A stretch of DNA of 51,084 bases from CAYUVF01 sp964448045. Lineage in GTDB: Bacteria; Bacteroidota; Rhodothermia; Rhodothermales; Salinibacteraceae. Shown piece by piece: positions 26,681 to 34,006 of the stretch. The notes beneath the pieces are model-generated. The model was not told where the DNA came from. It did no database searches and saw nothing but the letters and a program-made list of their open reading frames with translations. The stretch is taken from assembly GCA_964448045.1 (NCBI GenBank), contig CAYUVF010000026.1:1-51084 (forward strand). Reading direction: 5' to 3'. The position numbers were made by a program, and so were the translations under genes. Every line of letters starts with the position of its first letter. Within the stretch, counting starts at the first letter, position 1.

Positions 26681-29600
26681 GTGTCGCTGACCCCGATTGC
26701 CGAACGCCTCGAACAGGCCCCGTTCGTCGATGCCGTGCGCGCTTGGAGCCGCGAAGCGGTTGCTACTGACGACGCCTCCACGCTCCACGTGAAAGGCGCC
26801 GCCGGCTCGATCCCGGCGTTCCTTCTCCACCACCTGAAGCGGGATACCGACACGCCGCTCGCCTGCGTGATGCCCGACGAGGACGCCGCCGCATATCTGC
26901 TGGCCGACCTCGATCAACTCACCCCGGAAGCCCTCCCCGTCATTCGCTTTCCGGCCACCGGCCGCACGCCGTACGACCCCGAGCAGATCACCGACTCGAC
27001 GCCGCTCATCGAGCGGGCCGACGTGCTTCAGCAGCTCGCCGAGGGCTTCACCGGCCTCCTCGTCACCAGCGTGCAGGCCGTCGCCGAGATGGTGCCGCCC
27101 GCCGACGCTGTCCAGCGCGAGACGATGAGCATTTCGGTCGGCGACGAGGTCGCGCCCGAGGCGCTCGTCGAGCGGCTCGTCGATCAAGGCTTTTCGCACG
27201 TCGAGTTCGTCGAGGCGCCCGGCGAGATTGCCCGGCGCGGCGGCATCCTCGACGTCTTCCCTTTCTCCGGCAGCTACCCCATCCGGCTCGAGTTCTTCGG
27301 CGACGAGGTCGACGCGATCCGCGAGTTCGACGCGCACACCCAGCGCTCGGTGAGCCGGCTCAAGACGGCCCGGCTCGTACCCAATCTGGAGCGCGAGCAG
27401 GCGGATAGCGCCTACGTCCCGCTTTTCGATTTTCTGCCGGAGGACACGCTCCTCGCTACCTTCGATGAGAGCCGGGTCCTGGAAGGCGCCGACGCCCTCT
27501 TCGAGAAGGCCGAGAAAGGCTACGAAGACGCAAAGGCCAAACTGGAGGCCGAGAAGATCGATGCGGCGGCGATCGACATGCTGCGGCCCCACCGCCGCTA
27601 CCTCGATCGCGAGCGGCTCAGCGACGCGCTGCGCCGCTACCCGCGGCTCCTCTTTGGCACGTTCGCCGGCGCCGGCTCGAACGGTCAGGCGGTTGAAACC
27701 ATCAACCTCGACGCGGCGCCGCAGCCCTCGTTCAATGCCAACATGGACGTGCTGCGCGGGCAGCTCGCCGACAACGCCTCTGAGGGATTCGACACGTTTA
27801 TCCTGTGTGACAGCCACGGGCAAGCGTCGCGCCTCCGTGATCTGCTCGAAGACGACATCGACCACGGGCGGGCGCGGCTCGTCGTAGAGACGCTCCACGA
27901 GGGCTTTGAGCTGCCGGAGCTGGGCCTCGCCGTCTACACCGACCACCAGATCTTCAACCGCTACCACCGCCCCTCCACCAAAAAGCGGAAGAAGTACCAG
28001 AGCGGCCTCAGCCTGCGCGACATCAAAAACCTGACGCCTGGCGACTTCGTGGTGCACGTCGACCACGGGATCGGCAAGTTTGCAGGGATGAAGAAGATCA
28101 CCGTGCGCGGCAAGCAGCAGGAGGCCGTGCGGCTCAACTTCGCCGACAATGACATCCTGTACGTCAACGTCAACGCCCTCCACAAGCTAAACAAATACAC
28201 GGGCAAAGAAGGCCACCAGCCGCGGCTCACGAAGCTGGGCTCCGGGCAGTGGGAGCGGGCCAAGGCGCGCACGAAAAGCAAGGTCAAAGACATCGCGCGC
28301 GACCTCATCAAGCTCTACGCGAAGCGGAAGGCCAGCGACGGCTACGCCTTCTCGTCGGACACCGTGTGGCAGCGCGAGATGGAGGCGAGCTTCGAGTTCG
28401 AGGACACGCCCGACCAGGCCGAGGCCGCCGAGGCGGTGAAGCGCGACATGGAAGAGCCCGTGCCGATGGACCGGCTCGTCTGCGGCGACGTGGGCTTCGG
28501 CAAGACGGAGGTCGCCGTGCGAGCCGCGTTCAAGGCCGCGCAGGACGGGAAGCAGGTCGCCGTCCTCTGCCCCACCACGATCCTCGCGCAGCAGCACTAC
28601 GAAACGTTCCGCCAGCGGATGGCGCGCTACCCCGTGAACGTCGACGTGATCTCGCGCTTCCGCACCCGCGCCGAGCAGACCGAGGTGCTGGAGCGGCTGG
28701 AGAAAGGACGGATCGACATCCTGATCGGCACACACCGGCTCACCTCGAAGGATGTCACATTCAACGACCTGGGCCTGCTCGTCATCGACGAGGAGCAGCG
28801 CTTCGGGGTGAAGGTGAAGGAGCGGCTCCGGAAGAAGCGGGCCGAAGTCGACACCCTCACGCTCACGGCCACGCCCATCCCGCGGACGCTGCAGTTCTCG
28901 CTGCTCGGGGCGCGCGACCTCTCCATCATCAACACGCCGCCGCCGAACCGCCAGCCCATCACCACCGAAATCCACACGTTCGACAAAGACCTGATCCGCG
29001 ACGCCATCGCGTACGAGACGAGCCGCGGCGGGCAGGTCTTCCTCATCCACAACCGCGTGCGCTCGATCAACGAGGTGGCCGAGATGATCCGCGCCATCGT
29101 GCCCGGCGTGCGCGTCCGGACGGCCCACGGGCAGATGAGCGGCAACCAGCTCGAAGACGTGATGGTGGACTTCATCAACAAAAAGATCGACGTGCTGGTG
29201 TCGACCTCCATCATCGAGAACGGGCTCGACATTTCGAACGCGAACACGATGATCATCAACCGGGCGGACCGCTTCGGACTGGCCGAGCTGCACCAGCTCC
29301 GCGGACGCGTGGGGCGCTCCCAGCGGAAGGCGTTCTGCTACCTGCTCGTGCCGTCGATCCACAGCCTCACCGACGATGCGCGCAAGCGGCTGCAGGCCGT
29401 CGAGGAGTACAGCGACCTCGGCAGCGGCTTCAGCATCGCGATGCGCGACCTCGACATCCGCGGCGCGGGCAACCTGCTGGGCGCCGAGCAGAGCGGCTTT
29501 GTGAACGACGTGGGCTACGAGACCTTCCACAAGATCCTCGACGACGCCGTGAAGGAGCTGCGCGAGGAGGAGTTCAGCGATGTGTTCGAGGGCGAAGACG

Positions 29601-30106
29601 TGGCCCCGCCGCTGCCCGATACGACGGTGGACGTGGAGGAAGACGCCTTCATCCCGAAGGACTACGTCTCGAACAACGTCGAGCGGCTGAACCTCTACCG
29701 GCGCATCAGCAACGCCGAGGACGAGGCCACGCTCGCCGAGCTCCGCGACGAGATGGTCGACCGCTTCGGCCCGATCCCCGAGGAGGCCGCCAATCTGCTC
29801 CTCGGCGCCGAGGTTCGCCTCCGCGCGCGGCAGCTCCGCCTGCCGAAGGTGCTCTTCAAGAACCAGCGGCTCTTCCTCTACCTCCCCAGCGAGGACGCCG
29901 ACCCGTACTTCTACGAGCACCTGTTCCACCCGCTCTTGGAGAAACTGGCGAACCTCGACCGGCGCTACGTGCTGAAGGACGAGGCCGACAAGAACATCCT
30001 CCGCGCCATCGTCCAGGGCGTTCCCGACCTACCGGCGGCGAAGGCCATCACCGAGCGGCTGATGCAAGGAATCGATGCCACGCCCGCGGAAGAGGTGGCA
30101 GCCTGA
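26681..30106 (+). CDS. mfd: Transcription-repair coupling factor Mfd
   Basis: A 1141-residue SF2 translocase with the full Mfd layout. An N-terminal UvrB-like module (about 1-340) is followed by the RNA-polymerase-interacting region beginning near residue 455 (GDFVVHVDHGIGKFAGM). The helicase core (about 590-970) has the P-loop GDVGFGKTEVAVRAAF, DEEQRFGVK as motif II, TATPIPRTL and QLRGRVGRS, and a C-terminal TRCF domain completes it. Mfd releases stalled RNA polymerase and recruits UvrA. The start is a GTG; the first residues SLTPIAERLEQ fit. Long antisense frames across it are shadows. Confidence 0.96.
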   Translation: MSLTPIAERLEQAPFVDAVRAWSREAVATDDASTLHVKGAAGSIPAFLLHHLKRDTDTPLACVMPDEDAAAYLLADLDQLTPEALPVIRFPATGRTPYDPEQITDSTPLIERADVLQQLAEGFTGLLVTSVQAVAEMVPPADAVQRETMSISVGDEVAPEALVERLVDQGFSHVEFVEAPGEIARRGGILDVFPFSGSYPIRLEFFGDEVDAIREFDAHTQRSVSRLKTARLVPNLEREQADSAYVPLFDFLPEDTLLATFDESRVLEGADALFEKAEKGYEDAKAKLEAEKIDAAAIDMLRPHRRYLDRERLSDALRRYPRLLFGTFAGAGSNGQAVETINLDAAPQPSFNANMDVLRGQLADNASEGFDTFILCDSHGQASRLRDLLEDDIDHGRARLVVETLHEGFELPELGLAVYTDHQIFNRYHRPSTKKRKKYQSGLSLRDIKNLTPGDFVVHVDHGIGKFAGMKKITVRGKQQEAVRLNFADNDILYVNVNALHKLNKYTGKEGHQPRLTKLGSGQWERAKARTKSKVKDIARDLIKLYAKRKASDGYAFSSDTVWQREMEASFEFEDTPDQAEAAEAVKRDMEEPVPMDRLVCGDVGFGKTEVAVRAAFKAAQDGKQVAVLCPTTILAQQHYETFRQRMARYPVNVDVISRFRTRAEQTEVLERLEKGRIDILIGTHRLTSKDVTFNDLGLLVIDEEQRFGVKVKERLRKKRAEVDTLTLTATPIPRTLQFSLLGARDLSIINTPPPNRQPITTEIHTFDKDLIRDAIAYETSRGGQVFLIHNRVRSINEVAEMIRAIVPGVRVRTAHGQMSGNQLEDVMVDFINKKIDVLVSTSIIENGLDISNANTMIINRADRFGLAELHQLRGRVGRSQRKAFCYLLVPSIHSLTDDARKRLQAVEEYSDLGSGFSIAMRDLDIRGAGNLLGAEQSGFVNDVGYETFHKILDDAVKELREEEFSDVFEGEDVAPPLPDTTVDVEEDAFIPKDYVSNNVERLNLYRRISNAEDEATLAELRDEMVDRFGPIPEEAANLLLGAEVRLRARQLRLPKVLFKNQRLFLYLPSEDADPYFYEHLFHPLLEKLANLDRRYVLKDEADKNILRAIVQGVPDLPAAKAITERLMQGIDATPAEEVAA

Positions 30107-30138
30107 TATGTGTGAGCGTTTGGGCGTGTGGGTGTGTG

Positions 30139-30183
30139 AACGCCCGCTGGCATTGGAACCGGAATCATCCCAAACAGGGGTGA
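30139..30183 (+). pseudogene. 3' remnant of a RAYT-type transposase gene
   Basis: Fourteen codons (NARWHWNRNHPKQG, stop) match the end of the intact transposase at 33406-33948 (ARWHRDRNHPDWA, stop). Over the final 42 nt the two DNA segments agree at 31 positions without gaps, and both are followed after 5-6 bp by a perfect parS site. Nothing upstream of this stretch resembles the transposase. It sits 32 bp after mfd. The similarity could be fortuitous at this length, but shared order with parS makes common origin more likely. Confidence 0.55.
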
Positions 30184-30188
30184 CCCGA

Positions 30189-30204
30189 TGTTTCACGTGA
30201 AACA
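30189..30204. other. parS site 5 (perfect)
   Basis: An exact TGTTTCACGTGAAACA in the convergent space between mfd and the alpha/beta hydrolase gene, 5 bp after the stop of the transposase remnant. Confidence 0.9.
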
Positions 30205-30359
30205 TGACCACCCTGCTCTGTACACGATCTAAAAGCAGTCGGGACTGAAATCGACCGAAAAACGGGTCTTCAGATTGGCGCAATTCGGGCGATCTCGCTC
30301 TAATCTTGGGCCCAACACCTGATCGGCGGATCGCGTGATATCGCCCAAATAGAGCCTTC

Positions 30360-31196
30360 TCACGAGGTGCCGCTCGTCGACCCCCGCAAAACATCGCGCA
30401 CGAACTCGTCTATCGCGCTCATGTAGCGCTCGGCCGAAACGAGGAAGCCATCGTTGTGCCCGCCTTCGATTTCGAGGAACTGCTTCGGCTCGTGGGCGGC
30501 GTCGAAGAGCGCGCGGCCGTGCTCGAACGGCACAACGTTATCGCCCGGGCTGTGGATGACGAGCAGCGGCACGTCGATCTGGTCGATGCGCTCGCGGTTG
30601 TCGAATTGCGTTGTCGTGAGCTGGTGGGCCGGGAGCCACGGGTAGTGATGCGCCGCCATGTCCGGCACCGAGGTAAACGCCGACTCCAGAAGGAGCGCGC
30701 CGGGCTCGCACTGCGTCGCCAGCCACGTCGCCGGTCCGCTGCCGAGCGAGCGTCCGAAGATGACGATCTGCGCTGGATCGATCCCCTTCTCTTCCACCAA
30801 ATGATCCCAGGCTGCTTCGGCGTCGCGGTACAGTCCCTCCTCCGACGGCGCCCCTGTGCTCTGCCCATAGCCGCGGTAATCGAAAATCAGCACGTTTAAT
30901 CCGAGCCGATGGAACTGCCGGACGTTCTCCAATCGCCCCGAAATATTGCCCGCGTTGCCGTGGAAGAACAGCAGCGTGCCGCGCGACTCATCGGCCGGAA
31001 TCCACCAGCCGTGCAGCTGCTCGCCATCGTCGGTGTTGAGGTGCACCGTCTCGTACGAGAGACCATACCGATCCGGCGTGGCGACGAGCGCTGATGATGG
31101 AAAATAAAGCAGTTGATCCTGAAACGCGTACGCCAACCCCACCATCGCTACATATCCTCCGCCAAGCACCAGAAGCACCGTCAGCATCCGTCGCAC
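30360..31196 (-). CDS. Alpha/beta hydrolase, membrane anchored (Bem46/ABHD13-like)
   Basis: A 278-residue protein. An N-terminal hydrophobic segment (about 4-25) acts as anchor. The hydrolase domain has the oxyanion-hole HGNAGN, nucleophile GRSLGSG, Asp in HSPGDNVVP and catalytic His in GGHNDGF, a complete Ser-Asp-His triad in canonical order. Such proteins are esterases or thioesterases of unknown substrate. The start is taken at a GTG (giving RR before the hydrophobic core); the ATG three codons downstream is an alternative. It begins 3 bp after the SemiSWEET stop, indicating one transcript. Confidence 0.88.
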   Translation of the reverse strand: MRRMLTVLLVLGGGYVAMVGLAYAFQDQLLYFPSSALVATPDRYGLSYETVHLNTDDGEQLHGWWIPADESRGTLLFFHGNAGNISGRLENVRQFHRLGLNVLIFDYRGYGQSTGAPSEEGLYRDAEAAWDHLVEEKGIDPAQIVIFGRSLGSGPATWLATQCEPGALLLESAFTSVPDMAAHHYPWLPAHQLTTTQFDNRERIDQIDVPLLVIHSPGDNVVPFEHGRALFDAAHEPKQFLEIEGGHNDGFLVSAERYMSAIDEFVRDVLRGSTSGTS

Positions 31197-31199
31197 CGG

Positions 31200-31478
31200 C
31201 TAATCGATTGGTTGATTGACACGGCGGCGATAGATGATGGCCTGCACGAGCACGGCAACGACCAGCACGAGCGTCACCGCGTTCGCGAGAATCACAGGCA
31301 GATCGTCGATCAGTAGCCCGTACATCAGCCAGCAAAAGACTCCTGTGCAGAGCATGCCAAACGTCCCGATCGAAAGCTCTTCTGCCGATTTCGCTTTCCA
31401 CGTTTTAATCACCTGCGGCAGAAACGCGAGTGTAGTGAGCGTCGCAGCAAGCAAGCCGAGGGCAGTGACGAGGTTCAT
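31200..31478 (-). CDS. SemiSWEET-type PQ-loop sugar transporter
   Basis: A 92-residue, three-helix membrane protein. The PQ-loop TTLAFLPQVIKTWKAKSAEELS and a C-terminal third helix are typical of bacterial SemiSWEETs, which dimerise to carry sugars by facilitated diffusion. The ATG at MNLVTALGLL gives the normal family length. It is followed by the alpha/beta hydrolase on the same transcript. The transported sugar is not predictable. Confidence 0.92.
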   Translation of the reverse strand: MNLVTALGLLAATLTTLAFLPQVIKTWKAKSAEELSIGTFGMLCTGVFCWLMYGLLIDDLPVILANAVTLVLVVAVLVQAIIYRRRVNQPID

Positions 31479-31623
31479 GACGTAGGGGATAATTGATTGA
31501 GGGAAATAGCTCCAACAACTCGGGGCCAGCAGCAAGCCGTGTTATAGGAATGGATGACAGAAGGAATGGAAGAATGTCTTGTCCCCCGCTCCTCCTCTCT
31601 TCTACTCGTCCTCTCCTCCCCGA

Positions 31624-32622
31624 TCACTCGGCTGCGTGATCGTACTGCCCTGCAAGCTCCAGGGCCTTTTCGCGAAGCCTCGCCTGCAGCGCCTGGGGCT
31701 CAACGACCTCCGCCTGCGTGCCGTAGCGGAGCAGCCAATCGGCCACGTAATCCAGATTCTCGAAGTAAAACGTGACCTCCATCCCGCCGTCGATCTCGCG
31801 CTCGGTCTCGATCTGCGCCGGGATACGGCGGCGCGCCCAACGGTACGTCTCCGCCTCGAAGCGCAGCGTGATGCGCTGATTGTCCTGGTTGTGCCCCTTC
31901 TCCTCCAGGTAGGCCTCCAGGTCGAAGTCCTCGGGCGGCTCGAAGCGCTGCATCGTCACGTGCATCTGGCGAATGCGATCGAGTCGGAAGTTGCGGATGC
32001 CCTCGCGCAGCTGGTCGTACGCGACGACGTTCCAGCGGTCCGTGTAGTAGACGAGCCCGAGCGGGTTGATCGTGCGCTGCGTCAGCTCGTCGCGGCTCGG
32101 GACGTAGTACTTCATGTAGACGGCGAACTGCTGCGCAGCCGCCTTGCTGAGCTGATACCAGCGTCCTTCGTCGCCCTCGTCCTCACCGTCGGGCATGCTG
32201 TGATGCAGCCAGTACGGGTCGAGCACGGTGCGCTCGCGGAGCCGGTCGATGTACTCCTTCACCTCCTTCGGCAGCACCGAGCGGATCTTGAGCGCGACCT
32301 CGTCGGCGTCCTTGCGGAGCGAGAGATCGGGCTGCAGCTTCGTAAACTCGGTGCCCACGAGCAGCGTGGCGGCCTCGCGCGCCGTGAGCATGAGCGGCGG
32401 CAGTTGATAGCCTTCGAGGATCTCGTAGCCGCCCTCCTCGGCGTAGGTGAGCGGCACGCCGGCTTCCCCCAGCGCCCGCAGGTCACGAAAGATGGTGCGC
32501 CGGCTCACGCCGAAGTGCTCGGCCAGGTCGCGCGAGGTCATGTTGGGCCGGTTCTGCAGCAAAAGCACCTCGGCGAACAGGCGCTCCGTGCGGTTCAGCG
32601 TCCGCTCCTGGTTGGTGGGCAT
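31624..32622 (-). CDS. WYL-domain transcriptional regulator (DeoR-like HTH)
   Basis: A 332-residue regulator. An N-terminal winged HTH (about 10-65; MTSRDLAEHFGVSRRTIFRDLRAL) precedes a WYL sensor domain (about 145-220) and a WCX C-terminal extension. WYL regulators respond to ligands such as nucleic acids or nucleotides and often control DNA damage or phage-defence genes; the target here is unknown. The ATG before MPTNQERTLNRTERLF is used. It is 73 bp downstream of rsmG on the same strand. Confidence 0.9.
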   Translation of the reverse strand: MPTNQERTLNRTERLFAEVLLLQNRPNMTSRDLAEHFGVSRRTIFRDLRALGEAGVPLTYAEEGGYEILEGYQLPPLMLTAREAATLLVGTEFTKLQPDLSLRKDADEVALKIRSVLPKEVKEYIDRLRERTVLDPYWLHHSMPDGEDEGDEGRWYQLSKAAAQQFAVYMKYYVPSRDELTQRTINPLGLVYYTDRWNVVAYDQLREGIRNFRLDRIRQMHVTMQRFEPPEDFDLEAYLEEKGHNQDNQRITLRFEAETYRWARRRIPAQIETEREIDGGMEVTFYFENLDYVADWLLRYGTQAEVVEPQALQARLREKALELAGQYDHAAE

Positions 32623-32695
32623 GGCGGGATGACAAGCCGATGACAGAGGGCGTGATGCACCGAATGAACGCTGATCGAGGACCGGAGTTCGGCGA

Positions 32696-33379
32696 TCAGC
32701 CGCCCGATGACTGGACCGTAATGATGTATTTATCCGCGAAGTACGCACGCCCGAGCAGCGGCTGGAGCGGGCGCTGCCCGACGGTCACGGTCGGGTCCTT
32801 CGCACGAAGGTCAGCGATTTCGTCGGACAGGTCGCCCCCCTTCAGGCAAATGAGCCCCGGCGGCCAGACGTCGCCCTCGGCCGAGGGCACATCGGGGTCG
32901 GCGACGCGGCCGTGCCACCGCCAGAGGTCGGCCAGCGGCGCAGTGGCGCGGGAGACGGAGTAGTGCGCCGGACCCGCCCAGTCCTCGGCGCGTCCGTTCC
33001 AGACGAACAGGTTGTCGAGTTCGAGCCGCCGCGCCATCGCCCGCACGGCGCGCACTTTCTTCCCCACCGAATCGACCGCAACCACCTCGATGTCGGGATA
33101 AGCAATCGCCAGCGGAATCGCCGGCAGGCCCCCGCCCGTGCCCCAGTCGACGACGCGGCTCCCAGCGGGAAAGCCGCGCCACGTGAGCGCCAGGATGTGC
33201 AGCAGATGCCGCTCGCGGATGTGCGGCTCGGTGTTTGGCGAAATCAGGTTGATCTTCGGATTGAAGCGCCGGAGCTGCTCGGCGTAGGCATCGAGCCGCT
33301 CACGCTGGGCTTCAGTGAGCTGGGCGAAGGGGTCGAACCCGGTTTCAGACGGAGTGACGTTATGATTGCGGGCGCTCAT
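32696..33379 (-). CDS. rsmG: 16S rRNA (guanine-527 N7)-methyltransferase RsmG
   Basis: A 227-residue SAM-dependent methyltransferase (GidB). The SAM-binding VVDWGTGGGLPAIPLAIAYP, the acidic VVAVDSVGKKVRAV, and the N-terminal YAEQLRRFNPKINLISP segment identify it. It methylates N7 of G527 in 16S rRNA, and loss gives low-level streptomycin resistance in other bacteria. It normally follows mnmG directly. Here a transposase gene on the opposite strand and two parS sites lie between the two genes. Confidence 0.94.
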   Translation of the reverse strand: MSARNHNVTPSETGFDPFAQLTEAQRERLDAYAEQLRRFNPKINLISPNTEPHIRERHLLHILALTWRGFPAGSRVVDWGTGGGLPAIPLAIAYPDIEVVAVDSVGKKVRAVRAMARRLELDNLFVWNGRAEDWAGPAHYSVSRATAPLADLWRWHGRVADPDVPSAEGDVWPPGLICLKGGDLSDEIADLRAKDPTVTVGQRPLQPLLGRAYFADKYIITVQSSGG

Positions 33380-33405
33380 ACGTCTGTTTGCGAAAAGGTG
33401 ATAGG

Positions 33406-33948
33406 ATGCTCTACGACCCGGAGAAGCACGACCGCCAGTCCATCCGCCTGCCCGACTACGACTACGGCCAGCCCGGCGCGTATTTTGTCACCATCTGCAC
33501 CCACGACCGCGTGTGCCTGTTTGGCGATGTGGTTGACGGGCGCATGCACCCGACCGATTTCGGCCGCATCGCCCGCGACGAATGGCGCCGCACCGAACGC
33601 ATCCGCGAAAACGTCACGTTGGACACGTTCGTGGTGATGCCCAATCATGTGCACGGGATTGTTGTGATTACTCATCGCCCGGACCGATGTAGGGGCGAAT
33701 CGCCATTCGCCCCTACGCGTGAATTCCGGTCGCCGTCCCACACCCTCGGCGCCATCGTCCGCGGGTTCAAAGGCGCCGCCACCCGCCGCATCAACCGCCG
33801 TCGCGGCACGCCCGGCGAACCGGTCTGGCAACGGGGGTATTACGAACACGTCGTCCGCAACTGGCGCGCCCTGGGTCGCATCCGCCGGTACATCCGCCAG
33901 AACCCGGCCCGCTGGCACCGTGACCGAAATCATCCAGACTGGGCGTGA
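33406..33948 (+). CDS. RAYT / Y1-type transposase (IS200-like, REP-associated)
   Basis: A 180-residue single-domain HUH (Y1) nuclease. The HxH motif is in VVMPNHVHGIVV near residues 79-90, and a Tyr-containing C-terminal helix follows (WQRGYYEHVVRNW). The start is set at the ATG preceded by AAAAGGTGATAGG; an upstream TTG would add six residues. Such REP-associated tyrosine transposases are domesticated and mobilise short palindromes. A 28-bp palindrome lies inside the gene (33689-33716). It is wedged between mnmG and rsmG, opposite in strand to both, with parS 6 bp after its stop codon. Confidence 0.88.
   Translation: MLYDPEKHDRQSIRLPDYDYGQPGAYFVTICTHDRVCLFGDVVDGRMHPTDFGRIARDEWRRTERIRENVTLDTFVVMPNHVHGIVVITHRPDRCRGESPFAPTREFRSPSHTLGAIVRGFKGAATRRINRRRGTPGEPVWQRGYYEHVVRNWRALGRIRRYIRQNPARWHRDRNHPDWA
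33689..33716. repeat. 12-bp-arm palindrome inside the RAYT gene
   Basis: GTAGGGGCGAAT (33689-33700) and its exact complement ATTCGCCCCTAC (33705-33716) flank a 4-nt CGCC loop. The palindrome is in frame and encodes part of a linker between the HxH region and the tyrosine helix. GTAGGGGCG-type palindromes are known as widespread REP-like repeats. I see no second copy elsewhere in the window. Confidence 0.85.
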
Positions 33949-33954
33949 TCCAGT

Positions 33955-33970
33955 TGTTTCACGTGAAACA
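33955..33970. other. parS site 6 (perfect)
   Basis: An exact TGTTTCACGTGAAACA 6 bp downstream of the RAYT stop codon and 48 bp from the next site, between the RAYT gene and mnmG. Confidence 0.92.
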
Positions 33971-34006
33971 AAACGTCACCTCGTTTTTCACGGGCTGAAG
34001 GCCGTT

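Noticed and set aside
26495..29929. Two antisense frames of more than 550 codons across mfd
   Set aside because: The mfd frame has all family motifs; the antisense frames are Arg/Glu/Val-rich shadows.
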